A stretch of 64,000 bases of DNA, from contig NZ_AP024600.1 in NCBI RefSeq assembly GCF_036322585.1, positions 744,001 to 808,000 of the forward strand. Reading direction: 5' to 3'. Below, in pieces: positions 56,901 through 64,000 of the stretch. A model generated the notes under the pieces. The model was not told where the DNA came from. It did no database searches and saw only the letters and a program-made list of their open reading frames with translations. The stretch is from Luteolibacter sp. LG18. Its GTDB lineage: Bacteria > Verrucomicrobiota > Verrucomicrobiia > Verrucomicrobiales > Akkermansiaceae. Made by a program: the position numbers and the translations under genes. How positions within the stretch are numbered: the stretch's first letter is position 1; each line of letters begins with the position of its first letter.

Positions 56901-59484
56901 TCTGTCGTTCAACTGGCTCGCCACGGAAGCCTTGAGCCGGTTTTCACAATCGACGGATCGGAACAAACTCTTCGAGGCCTCCGCCAAAAAGACGAATGCC
57001 TCCGCGGCCGAATGGGTCGCCGTCGCGCTGTTGGCACCCGCGGGCCCGACCCGCACCACGTTCGCCCGCAAGGCCCTCGACGCGGGAGCGAAGGAGTTCG
57101 GCGCCCTCCCCGCCGGGTTCCGGGAACCGATGTTGAACGAGCTGTTCGGTGCCGCGAGCCCCGCTGAACTGGCTGCCCTGCCGGAAATGGTCCGCGCCCC
57201 TTTGCGTAAGAACCGCAAGGCGCAGCTCGACCAAGTCGAAAAGGATCTGGAAAAGGCCGTCAGCCTCCTGAACGACAACTCCCCCACCGATCCCTATCGC
57301 CGCCAACGGGCCGGCGGCGTGATCCAGCAACGCGTCCAGCTCCTCGCCCAAATGGGGGAAATCGAAGGACTCCATCACCTGCTGGTTACCTGGGCGGAGA
57401 AAGCCAAGGGCCTTTCGGCCTCCACCCTCGATCCCCGTTACCGATCAGCAGCGCTCCTGCAGAACGCCCTGTCATCCTATCCCAATACTCCCGGGCTGCT
57501 GGCGGCGACCCCGGCGTGGCGGGAGGAGCTCTCCACCATCGACTCCACCAGCGCAGGTAGATCCGGCATCGAGTCATTCTGGAACGCGCTGAGGCAATCC
57601 ACGCAGTCCTCTCTCGGCTCCCAAGCGATCTCCCGGGACGCGTGGGGTGGTTTGACGGCGGTATCACCGAAGGTCCAGGCCACCTACCTGATGTCCGCCG
57701 AGTCCCTCACCTACCTGTTGGAGCGTCAATCGAAGGAAACCGTCGGCGGCTGGCTCACCGCGGCAAAAAGCTCTCCCCTCCTCACCGCTGCGATCCACTG
57801 GCACGCCAGGGAGGCATCTGGTTCCTCCGATGTCTCCGAAGCCACCCTGCTGGACAGTTACACCTCGGCGCTGGCCGAAGCGGGTGTCTCCGCCCAAGAG
57901 GTGGCCAAATTCGCCCTGGCCCGGATCCTGGAGTCCCGCCGCGACTCCAATCCCGCGCGTCCGGATGAAATTCTCCGCATCACCACCAAGCACCTGACGG
58001 CGATGGGAAGCGCCGCGACCTCCTCTCATGAGCAGGCCTCCTCGCTTCTTTACCAGATGACCTCCCGGTCCCCCCTCAGCCCGGAGACCATCACTGAAGC
58101 CGGACGACTCCTCGAACTCCTGCTCGGCTCCAATCCCTCCGCCAAGTCGGCGGACAATTCCAACTCCTACCTAATGAGAACCGCGGAGGCCATCGGGCGG
58201 CAAGACCTCATGGTTGTCATCATCCGGAAAAGCGGCGTCCCTCATGACAACTCGGCCTCGATGCTCCAGGAGCAGGCTCGCAAGGGCCGGCTCGATGTGG
58301 TGGCGGAGATCCTAGTCCGGGACTCGGACGCTTGGTTCGAAGCCCCCACCTTCACCATCACCACCGAACGGCTCATCTCCGCGGCGACCGCGGAAGGAAA
58401 ACTGGCGGATGCCCGGGGCCTGCTCCTGAGGACCTTCCTTTCGTCCGGCCTCGATGGGTCTGGCGGCAATGAAACCCCGGCGGAATCCCGCGATGCCCGC
58501 ATCACCCGCCTCCAAGCGGAATTCCAAAACTCGAAGATCGAGGAGGCTGCAATCCGCAGGGCGCTGTATGTCTACCTCGCCCAACCCGCCGCCTATCTCC
58601 TAGGCAGGACCGCGGTGGCGGAGGAATTCCGGGAAGTCGATTGGAGCCGCCTCCCCACTCCCAGCGATGACCGGGCGAACGGATTCCAGAAGTTCGGGAT
58701 GGCCCGACGTCTCCTCACCTTCACCACCTGCTCCGCGCTCCACGCCGGAGACACCGCTTCTCTCCAATCGTTCACCCACATGCTGGAGTCCATCCCTCAG
58801 GCGGTGACCCGGACCGAGGCAGCCCAGTCAATGATCACCCAGAATGCGCAGCCCATCGCGCTGACCCTGCTCGTCCTCGCCGGAAAAAATGGCGGCACGC
58901 TGCCGGAGCCCTTGCGGCCGGTGACCCGCGACTTCCTCACCGCGATCCTGAACACCATCGGGGCAACCAGCACCTCCAGCTACCGGAGCCAGCCCTTCGA
59001 CGCATTGGCGCTCGTCTTGGTTCCCGCCGACGAAGATCCCGGCAAGCTCGCCCCGCTCGTCGCTCCCGCGGCAAAAGACTGGCCGGATTCGTTGCAGAAG
59101 ACGCTTGAAACCCTGCAAATCCAACGGGTTTCACGGGACGTCGATCTGCGGCTCACCATCCTGAAACTAGCGGCGAAAACCCCGCGGCTGGCCAGATTTC
59201 TGGAAAACTCCGGCCGGACTTCCCTATGGGACGGGATGCCAGCGGAAGGACCGACCCGCGCGGCCTTCGTGAAAGAAGTCCTGGGCGATCCGGCCCTCCG
59301 GGCGAAGCTCGCCCCGGTGAATGTCGCCAGCCTGCCCGGCAGGAATCCGACCTCGGAAACCGTCGATCTCATCCAGCTCTACCTGAACGAGCAGCGCGGC
59401 CGCCTCGATCCCGAGGCGGCCAAGCGAATCGAATCGTGGATCGAAGCCACCCGCAAGAAGCTCGGCGGGGAGCCATCCAAATGA
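50935..59484 (+). CDS. Giant exported TPR/alpha-solenoid protein, unknown function
   Basis: 2,849 residues from GTG 50935 (GTG 50911 possible, but see the promoter entry). A signal peptide is visible (MHSAFLRCLLAGSLVFSSTY-LSAEE). The first 1,000 or so residues are helical pairs with TPR-like pattern (WAVLARNQLLAGKEKEAMAS, AARAGQGEDAVARWTKALDA, ALAATGDPNTAFTLLTELLK). A proline-rich linker lies near residues 1195-1250. The rest is helical, with little similarity I can name. The last 365 or so residues (DNA about 58380-59484) are clearly related to the 428-residue protein encoded at 59967-61253. No enzyme motif, membrane anchor or sorting tail was seen. One could think of a periplasmic or surface scaffold; this is inference. 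Confidence 0.8.
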   Translation: MHSAFLRCLLAGSLVFSSTYLSAEEIQLSEKASRYHEALLGRPSSDTLYRRFVEAWREDGSTNELEQFLIKRADVGRPADWAVLARNQLLAGKEKEAMASFDKALAAGAEPGWIELEIARMHLRAGRFDEAIAHADKVPATAAEFPEAVRAAGEAAARAGQGEDAVARWTKALDAAPDDLDLLADLIRTAGREGQKEAALTFSQRRVEREKDPFKKTEARLDRADLLTAAGRTDEALAEWTAALDTSGTDSWLESEILTRAEKSSRNRQGDTGWLKQIAAWSTAFPNRMEIVRRHARALAATGDPNTAFTLLTELLKRIPGDQALRLERIDLLDRGNRLDEAAVEWRKLAADDPKNETPWLKLADLQFRLDRPAEIRSALEGLSKLSSADPLKQVNQSDLWFRYGLASEGEARLRELANGAAGAQAEQRLAQYLARIGRPKDAIEWWRKLGARPALTDLLAAAQGLGTAGSHDAAFTLLVSRQQEFAKLPDYRAAYAPAALTAQQPAKVLEIAADLLKDGAAAGNYDAAIGWIATATEAAGERDAWIRTLQENPARSVAETLLLGRLFVGANRPADADTLLGASTDPLLRDGHIALLQRQGKTREAVERLGTQPPADRLQEAAWQRRVAGLKRAAGDPAGALAACLRWRELAPEEMNAWLEEARLLLVTDARAAEKQLRKAVARFDKEPVFRTMLMEAVENNGDARGAIELAWQQYSVAENSADQSRWLHRLAELGQRYNLLPDIVEEFRTRGRRDPLSPSPWLGLAECAKLQNNTRDVVEALQQAAQRAPRDAAILGELATLDERSGNNTNAIARFEDIARLAPGPESARQLAQARVRNGQIARGLLEIQALAGEAGTDIRVIESTAVSVASAGWTEAAIDLLRNIDPKLHDIRSQLTLGKLLAIDGHEREANALFLAILRTPEPPPSTPEEEQARQGKSNWPEATRINQLIQTFTSSIRNQASGGVASVLQNTYGHQPGYERDLCAAHALATALTLDDDVWRANVDAIPILKSGSKEEWRQTLDEAMSYDSAPSASLPPESGGRLMLLRYMNYGAWNSLPDDQLSSLHQRLRKAGIDSQWQVLATLAGRSDAALAKHLQEFLDHPETQPLEQTHRQTMLHTIASKATGLQTTSPPPPWVPLARKWIEGSLAQPDLGPGLSVYYRSVLIRLLDAMGDTEALVATLNAIGRDHLAALNPSAAKSPPPPPAPFFSYPYWQADDFGYQGRWSRGYAGLSRRALPPPQPRVAPADARTYPLYYLNGLGATWCKRLQPDATLKRLESPVLRAYVAWTATSSLKQIDREIEAQPPFSEIAADLVAIRWTWDVEHLEKRTNELESWAKRLKENPGTAQKAWSALTGLAAKDKDRRTTMITRLTGLLDEPANALLVSQCAPLLRDQTLVEKAQLLYENQMSSSGLSRTFRTPQQMGFGGAAPLIQIQPHRTDWQKIAKLVGSNQQDLATAEATRALEGVIRTWNTGYDRSLRQQIQSLKPDIKGVVDAALKRLAPGPDHGLLYRINHIRLLDALQGSQAALEPAEALARLRPSDPGCALDAILQLPPNRQNEAFARLDALAGSDVTGFRAAMRQRASSVLSQSSMSGSMDEFELLGTWQSRPGFNVPGGSPWRIGILSAISRGLQESNGGDAQTNAARLKRLTDLVLLWTELCLDDPETAEAAFQLCLSAHKSSDSIDLLTAARRVIGSGAYATSAAQVDRNGILRVHQNSDDDGAYALEFLLFNRDPGAAIDAGQLTAIRAKDPDLADWIERFRTAKSAPDFLPLLVRQSPSSSFNSGQTWPATAKFRAAVRRAAELPKAGAAVEALIAQNTNVNPLLGGDPRQLDPLFARALEDAYARGPKEFGQFVTHCLTRADKATDGNPHGYNADYLRQQVIGRMIDAAERPVIACAVVRHLADARIELPNVSLSSGNARLLDPTIHDLAAALKNAGIDRLDALARIGFWTRTRQNSHGFDGYDIYDSRMNGENEDGTPPPLSFNWLATEALSRFSQSTDRNKLFEASAKKTNASAAEWVAVALLAPAGPTRTTFARKALDAGAKEFGALPAGFREPMLNELFGAASPAELAALPEMVRAPLRKNRKAQLDQVEKDLEKAVSLLNDNSPTDPYRRQRAGGVIQQRVQLLAQMGEIEGLHHLLVTWAEKAKGLSASTLDPRYRSAALLQNALSSYPNTPGLLAATPAWREELSTIDSTSAGRSGIESFWNALRQSTQSSLGSQAISRDAWGGLTAVSPKVQATYLMSAESLTYLLERQSKETVGGWLTAAKSSPLLTAAIHWHAREASGSSDVSEATLLDSYTSALAEAGVSAQEVAKFALARILESRRDSNPARPDEILRITTKHLTAMGSAATSSHEQASSLLYQMTSRSPLSPETITEAGRLLELLLGSNPSAKSADNSNSYLMRTAEAIGRQDLMVVIIRKSGVPHDNSASMLQEQARKGRLDVVAEILVRDSDAWFEAPTFTITTERLISAATAEGKLADARGLLLRTFLSSGLDGSGGNETPAESRDARITRLQAEFQNSKIEEAAIRRALYVYLAQPAAYLLGRTAVAEEFREVDWSRLPTPSDDRANGFQKFGMARRLLTFTTCSALHAGDTASLQSFTHMLESIPQAVTRTEAAQSMITQNAQPIALTLLVLAGKNGGTLPEPLRPVTRDFLTAILNTIGATSTSSYRSQPFDALALVLVPADEDPGKLAPLVAPAAKDWPDSLQKTLETLQIQRVSRDVDLRLTILKLAAKTPRLARFLENSGRTSLWDGMPAEGPTRAAFVKEVLGDPALRAKLAPVNVASLPGRNPTSETVDLIQLYLNEQRGRLDPEAAKRIESWIEATRKKLGGEPSK

Positions 59485-59488
59485 CACC

Positions 59489-59815
59489 TCAGGCGGTGAG
59501 ATCCTTGGTCTCGCCGCCCGCGTTCTTGATCACCGAGGCGATGCCGTTCTCCGCGGCCGCCTCCGTGACGTATTGCTGGCTCTGGCCGATAATCTGGCCA
59601 TTGCCCGCCTTCAGCACGAAATACGACTTCCCGCTGGAGCTCTGGCGGATCTCGAAATTCTTGCGGTCGGTCCCGTTCTTTTTCACGGACGCAATGCCGT
59701 TTTCCGCCGAAGGCTTCGCCTCGTAAGCCTCGCTGGAGAGGATGATCTCGCCATTCCCCGCCTTGAGCCGGAAGTGGTATTTACCGGACGCCTCGCTTTT
59801 GAAGAGTTCGTACAT
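59489..59815 (-). CDS. YegP-like protein (two DUF1508 repeats)
   Basis: 108 residues made of two tandem DUF1508 units. Unit 1 is MYELFKSEASGKYHFRLKAG-NGEIILSSEAYEAKPSAENGIASVKKN; unit 2 is FEIRQSSSGKSYFVLKAGNG-QIIGQSQQYVTEAAAENGIASVIKN. Each has the F.LKAGNGqii..Sq.Y....~aenGI.SV.kN pattern of E. coli YegP. The function is unknown; the proteins are small and soluble. It is encoded on the opposite strand between the two solenoid genes, and its stop codon lies four bases from the stop of the giant gene. It may be unrelated to them. Confidence 0.9.
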   Translation of the reverse strand: MYELFKSEASGKYHFRLKAGNGEIILSSEAYEAKPSAENGIASVKKNGTDRKNFEIRQSSSGKSYFVLKAGNGQIIGQSQQYVTEAAAENGIASVIKNAGGETKDLTA

Positions 59816-59931
59816 GGTGGTTTCGTGGATTCATCGTGACTAACTGTTATTTTCCCACGAAAGGCAAGCCCGGCCCGTCCATGCCGCCGTCGATTCCATC
59901 GGTAAAAACTCCGTCAACCGGTCGGCGTATC

Positions 59932-59959
59932 TTGCGGCCAACCACGAGCGATGGCTTAT
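59932..59959 (+). promoter_or_regulatory. Putative promoter of the solenoid paralogue
   Basis: TTGCGG (59932-59937), a 16-base spacer and GCTTAT (59954-59959), ending seven bases before ATG 59967. The layout matches the giant gene's promoter candidate. A GGAGGA directly touching the ATG is too close to act as a Shine-Dalgarno site. Confidence 0.35.
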
Positions 59960-59966
59960 CGGAGGA

Positions 59967-61253
59967 ATGCACCTCGCGTTCACCGGCCTCCTGTCGCTCA
60001 TCCTGCTTGCCCTGGCCGTGCCGGTCCGGGCCTACGAACCACCGGTAGACGAGAAGCTCCCGGCTCTCCTCCTGGAAGGGAAGACCGATCAAGCGCTGGC
60101 GCTGCTGCCCTTGGAACCGGACAGCCTGATCCACCCGCCCCACTACAGCCCGGCGTTGGAGAAGGCGATCCAGCAGGAACTCGCGGCCGGCCACCTGAAG
60201 GATGCACGCGGACTGCTGCTGCGAGCGATCCTGTCCGGCGGCGAAAATACAGCGCCCGACACGGAGACTCCGTCCGCCCGCATGGCCCGCCTGCAAGCGG
60301 AGTTCCACGCTCTCAAGATCGACGATTCCGCGCTGCGCCGGGCGCTCCTCGCGCACCTCGTCACGACCGCAGACTGCATCCTCGGCCGGGTGCCTGATTT
60401 GGGGGATTTCCGGAACGAGGACTGGGAGACATGGGCAAAGGGGCCTCTCGCGGCCGAAAACCGGGACACCTCGGATGACCTAATTCGCCATACCACCATC
60501 GCCAGACGGATGCTCCTCCTCACCACCTGTGCCAGCCTCCATGCGGGAAACCCCGCGGCCTTGGATTCATTGACCCGCGCCCTGTCCCTGGCAGGCAGCG
60601 ATGAGCACCCGGTGAGCCGCGATCTGCTGCTGGTGGACGGCCCCGTGATCACCCTGACGCTGCTGACCATCGCCGAACGGCATGGCGGCGCCTTACCGGA
60701 AGCGATCGAAACAGCCGCCCGCCGACATCTCACCACGTCCTTGGAAGCCCGCACGGCCCCCTTGTATGTCGATCCACCCCTCGATTCCCAAACGGCAATT
60801 CTTGCGCGCGACGCACGGGACCTCACCCGATTGAACGGGCTCTTCCGGACTTCATGGTCCCGTCTTTCTCCCCTCGATCGCCTCACCATGCATGCCGGCG
60901 TCTGGTGCCGGCCGGCGGATGAAGGCGTGGTCCGGATGATGGTTCGGCTGGCATTGAAGAATCCGCGGTTCGGCGGAACAGCCTTCCAAGCAAACCCCGA
61001 CCACCGGACGAATACCCTTACCTCTCTCGGCTGGAGCCAATTCCCCGGCCGTCAGGCAGAATGGACGCGGGCCGTGTTCGCCGATCCCGAGATCCGCGCG
61101 AAAATGCCGCCGGGCGCTCTCGCGGGGCTGCTGGCATCCTCGCCGCCCTCACGGGAACTGGCCGACAGCGTGAAAAGCTACCTGCATGAACAAGCCAGCC
61201 GGTTGGATACGGCCACCACCGCCACAATCCAGCGATGGCTCGATACTCCGTGA
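59967..61253 (+). CDS. Exported solenoid protein, paralogue of the giant protein's C-terminus
   Basis: 428 residues with signal peptide MHLAFTGLLSLILLALAVPVRA. From about residue 70 to the end it aligns with the last 365 or so residues of the 2,849-residue neighbour. Shared blocks are DARGLLLRxxLS, (I/M)xRLQAEFxxxKI, RRAL, (L)LGR, TTCxxLHAGxxAxLxSxT, xTLLxxAxxxGGxLPE and the end ADP-xxRAK with xxYLxEQxxRLD. It is all-helical with no enzyme motif. The upstream half of the giant (TPRs) is absent. It looks like a tandem partial duplication followed by independent export. Function unknown; a partner or regulator of the giant is a guess. Confidence 0.8.
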   Translation: MHLAFTGLLSLILLALAVPVRAYEPPVDEKLPALLLEGKTDQALALLPLEPDSLIHPPHYSPALEKAIQQELAAGHLKDARGLLLRAILSGGENTAPDTETPSARMARLQAEFHALKIDDSALRRALLAHLVTTADCILGRVPDLGDFRNEDWETWAKGPLAAENRDTSDDLIRHTTIARRMLLLTTCASLHAGNPAALDSLTRALSLAGSDEHPVSRDLLLVDGPVITLTLLTIAERHGGALPEAIETAARRHLTTSLEARTAPLYVDPPLDSQTAILARDARDLTRLNGLFRTSWSRLSPLDRLTMHAGVWCRPADEGVVRMMVRLALKNPRFGGTAFQANPDHRTNTLTSLGWSQFPGRQAEWTRAVFADPEIRAKMPPGALAGLLASSPPSRELADSVKSYLHEQASRLDTATTATIQRWLDTP

Positions 61254-61273
61254 AGGGTTCCCCATCCCCGGGA

Positions 61274-61301
61274 TTGCCAGCGCCGCTGCCCGTGCTTGAA
61301 T
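61274..61301 (+). promoter_or_regulatory. Putative promoter of the M42 gene
   Basis: TTGCCA (61274-61279), a 16-base spacer and TTGAAT (61296-61301), with TG one base before the -10. It ends seven bases before ATG 61309; the ATG at 61300 overlaps the -10 itself. Confidence 0.35.
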
Positions 61302-61308
61302 GGGCGGG

Positions 61309-62391
61309 ATGTCCATGAAACCCGACGACCGCGCCTTCCTTTTCGAACTTCTGGAAACCCCGAGTCCGACGGGCTTCGAAATGCCGGGACAGCGGGTCTG
61401 GGCGAAGTGGATCGGCCAGCACGCGGCGGAAACCGCCTGCGATGCCTACGGTTCCACCTGGGCCATCCTGCCCGGGAAGTCCGAGCGGATCGTGATGCTG
61501 GAAGCGCACGCCGATGAGATCGGTTTCATCATCAAGCACATCGACGACAACGGCTTCCTCCGGCTTGACCGCATCGGCGGCAGCGATGCCGCGACCGCCC
61601 GTGGCCGCCGCCTGACCTTCCTCGGCGACGAGGGACCGGTGTCCGGCATCATCGGCAACACCGCCATCCACCTCCGCCGCGACGAGGCGGGCCAGGAAAA
61701 GGCCCCGGCCGTGCACGAACTGTGGGTCGATGTCGGTGCCTCCAGCGCCAAGGAGGTGGCCGCGCTCGGCCTGCGCGTGGGCCACCCGGCGGTCTATCAA
61801 GACAGCCCGATGGAACTTTCCCACGACCGGCTGGTGGGCCGCGCCCTGGACAACCGGATCGGCGGCTACATCATCGCCCAGGTCATGAAGCGGGTGGCGA
61901 AGGAGAAAAAGAAGCCCGCCTTCACGCTGGTCTGCCTCAATGCGGTGCAGGAGGAGATCGGCGGCCATGGCGCGATGATGGCAACCTACCGCCTGAAGCC
62001 CGAGGTCTGCGTCTGCCTGGATGTGACTCACGCCACCGACACGCCGGGGATCGACCACGTGAAGTTCGGCCGGGTGAAGCTCGGCGGCGGCCCCTCGCTG
62101 ACGCACGGTTCGTCCAACCACCCGAAGGTGGTCCAGCGCCTGATCGAGGTGGCGAAGAAGGCCTCGGTGCCGGTCCAGCACGAGTCCAGCAGCCGCTTCA
62201 CCGGCACGGATACCGACAAAATCTTCCACAGCCGCGAGGGTGTGCCGAGCGCGCTCGTGTCGCTGCCGCTGCGCTGCATGCACTCGGTGGTGGAAACCGC
62301 CCATCTGGGCGACATTGAGAAGACAATCGAGCTGCTCACCGGCTTTGTCCTGTCGCTCGACGCCGACGACACTTTCCATCAGACCCTGTGA
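61309..62391 (+). CDS. M42 family aminopeptidase
   Basis: 360 residues from ATG 61309. All metal and catalytic residues of the M42 (FrvX/DAP) family are in place: H67 in LEAHADEIGF, D181 in VGRALDNRIGGY, E215-E216 in VQEEIGGHG, D238 in CLDVTHATDTPG and H325 in RCMHSVVE. The N-terminus MSMKPDDRAFLFELLETPSP-TGFE is typical. M42 enzymes are self-compartmentalising di-metal aminopeptidases, often dodecameric, that trim short peptides in the cytoplasm. No signal peptide. The next gene starts in the GTGA overlap at its stop codon, so it may be coupled. Confidence 0.92.
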   Translation: MSMKPDDRAFLFELLETPSPTGFEMPGQRVWAKWIGQHAAETACDAYGSTWAILPGKSERIVMLEAHADEIGFIIKHIDDNGFLRLDRIGGSDAATARGRRLTFLGDEGPVSGIIGNTAIHLRRDEAGQEKAPAVHELWVDVGASSAKEVAALGLRVGHPAVYQDSPMELSHDRLVGRALDNRIGGYIIAQVMKRVAKEKKKPAFTLVCLNAVQEEIGGHGAMMATYRLKPEVCVCLDVTHATDTPGIDHVKFGRVKLGGGPSLTHGSSNHPKVVQRLIEVAKKASVPVQHESSSRFTGTDTDKIFHSREGVPSALVSLPLRCMHSVVETAHLGDIEKTIELLTGFVLSLDADDTFHQTL

Positions 62392-64000
62392 AATCCCTGC
62401 TCCTCGCCTTGGCCCTCGTCACTCCCGTGCTTGCTGCCGACTCCGGCACCCCGGCGGAAGCCGCCGTGCGCTTCGTGGAGAAACTGCGGGGCGGCCAGGT
62501 GGACCTGGCTCCGGGCGCGGACACAGCCCTCTCCGCCGCGACCGGCAAGGACAAGCGTGAGATGATCGCCGCGAGGATCAAACGTCTCTCCCGTGAAATC
62601 AGCGCCGACCGCGTGGAGGTGGGCCCGGTGAAACAGGACGGCGACCTGGCCGCGGTGCTCGTTCGGCAGGCCGCCGGATTCGATCCCGGCAGCCTGCGGG
62701 TGATCGCCATCGGTCTGGTCCGCAAAGGCGACCAATGGCTCCCCGCCCCGGTGCCGGGATCCTTTGAAAACACCAGCCTGGGGTATGACGAATCCCGGGC
62801 TGGCCGCATCGCCGCCCTTGAGGCGTGGATGACCCGCGAACAGGTGGTGGATCTTTCCACCCTGCGGGACCAATCCGCCGAACGGCTGCACAAGGAAATC
62901 GGCGGCAAAATCCAGAAGGAAGTCCTCCAAAAGGAAAAGCCCCCGGAACTGGTCAAACGCCTGCTGACGGCCTGCGCCACCCGCGACCAAGCCACCATGC
63001 TCGGCCTGATCGGCGGTCTTCAGAAGGACTTGCCGCGGGACTGGAGCGAGCGGCTGGGAGCGGTGGGCCGCGCCTTTTCCAAGGAAACCTTCGAACCCGC
63101 GTGGCGGCTGCTCGCGGCACCGGGCGTGATCCGCTCGGTGGTGCTGGAGGACGGTGACGACCAACACGCGGCGATCACCATGGCCTGCCTCGATGCCTCC
63201 GCCGAATCGGGCCGCGGCACGCTGCCCCACATCCGCCTGCTCAGCCTGGATCTGGAAAAAGATCCCGAAGGACTCTGGCGCATCGATCTGCCCGCTGCCC
63301 TGCTGCGGAGCGATCCTCCCGATCCCCATGGCGACGAGGACGGCATCGTGGGCACGGACTACCTGGATGCGTTGCCCGCCGTCTGGCGGCGTCAATTTCC
63401 CCTCGCCAAGCTGGACACCGCCAAGGCCGCCAGCGAGGCCGTCGTCGCCGCGCTGCGGGCAAACACCCCGGATAGCCTGCTGACGCTACTCGATCTCGAG
63501 GGCGACCCGGAACAAGCCCGGCTGGGTGCCTCCCGGCTGGCCCTCATCTGGCGGGACCTTCATTCCCCGCGGGACCTGACCACGCTGCTGCCGATCGGAT
63601 TCATCGAGAAGAATGACGGGGCGGTCGCCTCCTACCAGGTCTTCTCCTCACGGCAACCGGAACGCGCGGACCTGCGCATGCTCTACTTCGTGAAACGGAA
63701 CGGCGGCTGGCACTTGATCCCCGGCCTCCGTCCCGGCGACCAGGTGCAACCCGAGCTGGCGGAAGTGAAGGCCCAGGCCGACACCGTCGCGCCCGATTGG
63801 ACCAAGGACTGGGAGGATCTCGCGCTCGCGGACAGCCCCGCGCTCGATAGCGTGCCCGGTGGAGAGGGGCCACCCGAAGAGGCCACACGTGGCATTTTCA
63901 ACGAGTGGAGCAAAGCGATCGTGGCCGGAGACATCGGCACCTCCATCCGTCTGACCGCCCATCTGAAACGCGACCGGGGAACCGCGCGCCTGCTGCGCAA
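62388..64000 (+). CDS. Unknown exported protein (cut by window edge)
   Basis: The frame opens at GTG 62388, which shares the GTGA sequence with the stop of the M42 gene, and stays open to the right edge (over 535 residues visible). The start gives a signal peptide (MKSLLLALALVTPVLAADSG). The body is helical and charged with two related halves: AAVRFVEKLRGGQVDLAPGA then, much later, GIFNEWSKAIVAGDIGTSIR. Strand-like ends include VIAIGLVRKGDQWLPAPVPGSFENTSLGY and MLYFVKRNGGWHLIPGLRPGD, which repeat the pattern 'v..v.r.g.~W...p..' and suggest two SnoaL/NTF2-like domains. I do not recognise the family. Probably periplasmic and translationally coupled to M42. Confidence 0.75.
   Translation, partial: MKSLLLALALVTPVLAADSGTPAEAAVRFVEKLRGGQVDLAPGADTALSAATGKDKREMIAARIKRLSREISADRVEVGPVKQDGDLAAVLVRQAAGFDPGSLRVIAIGLVRKGDQWLPAPVPGSFENTSLGYDESRAGRIAALEAWMTREQVVDLSTLRDQSAERLHKEIGGKIQKEVLQKEKPPELVKRLLTACATRDQATMLGLIGGLQKDLPRDWSERLGAVGRAFSKETFEPAWRLLAAPGVIRSVVLEDGDDQHAAITMACLDASAESGRGTLPHIRLLSLDLEKDPEGLWRIDLPAALLRSDPPDPHGDEDGIVGTDYLDALPAVWRRQFPLAKLDTAKAASEAVVAALRANTPDSLLTLLDLEGDPEQARLGASRLALIWRDLHSPRDLTTLLPIGFIEKNDGAVASYQVFSSRQPERADLRMLYFVKRNGGWHLIPGLRPGDQVQPELAEVKAQADTVAPDWTKDWEDLALADSPALDSVPGGEGPPEEATRGIFNEWSKAIVAGDIGTSIRLTAHLKRDRGTARLLR

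Overview
The window is a chromosomal segment of a GC-rich bacterium, most probably a member of the Verrucomicrobiota (Verrucomicrobiae, close to Luteolibacter or Haloferula in flavour). This rests on gene content, not on a marker gene. There is a DUF1549/DUF1553 plus DUF1501 operon (a planctomycete/verrucomicrobial hallmark), a PEP-CTERM protein, a secreted sulfatase with a PA14 domain, a rhamnosidase-like glycoside hydrolase and an ABC-2 permease of the VKELRQ type. Shine-Dalgarno sites are scarce, and many exported proteins have no recognisable family. I saw no rRNA, tRNA, CRISPR array, insertion sequence or prophage.

Layout. 1-3.0 kb (minus): a soluble PAS histidine kinase, an NtrC-type sigma-54 activator and the N-terminus of a glycosyltransferase-like membrane protein. 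3.0-4.3 kb: cutA facing a coupled L,D-transpeptidase/rhodanese pair. 4.5-6.9 kb (plus): an operon of an FmdB zinc ribbon and two unknown envelope proteins. 7-15.8 kb: mixed single genes (DUF2237, ABC-2 permease, MYG1 family, Wzz-like protein, spermidine-synthase-like protein, VanX-type lipoprotein, serine hydrolase, RF3, fatty acid desaturase). 15.9-19.5 kb: a Ski2-like helicase with a DUF3516-like tail and an EcsC-like protein, separated by a repeat island. 19.7-25.2 kb (minus): a coupled TamB/TamA-like envelope assembly pair. 25.5-31 kb (plus): pyruvate phosphate dikinase with lysine/alanine-rich tails, a small gene bracketed by duplicated terminators, a thioredoxin-family protein and a TPR-like exported protein. 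31-33.1 kb (minus): sulfatase. 33.3-38.1 kb: a 2Fe-2S thioredoxin-like ferredoxin, then an opgG - unknown - opgH osmoregulated periplasmic glucan operon (minus). 38.1-43.6 kb: ABC transporter, lipoprotein MsrA, PEP-CTERM protein, Nudix hydrolase, DUF1460 amidase. 43.8-50.8 kb: rhamnosidase-like hydrolase and the DUF1549/1553-DUF1501 operon. 50.9-64 kb: a 2,849-residue exported solenoid protein, a YegP protein on the other strand, a 428-residue exported paralogue of the giant's C-terminus, an M42 aminopeptidase and a further exported protein that runs off the right edge.

The most interesting material is as follows. (i) The giant solenoid protein and its stand-alone C-terminal paralogue do not match a family I know. 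(ii) The ppdK product carries histone-H1-like tails. (iii) A low-GC gene lies between two copies of one intrinsic terminator. (iv) An unassigned membrane protein sits between opgG and a short opgH that appears to lack the usual N-terminal region. (v) Two REP-like inverted-repeat islands have arms whose palindromic cores differ partly by a compensating change. (vi) Several genes have a promoter-like -35/-10 pair ending only 6-11 bases before the start codon, which suggests leaderless mRNAs. All functions below are from reading the sequence; no database search was run.
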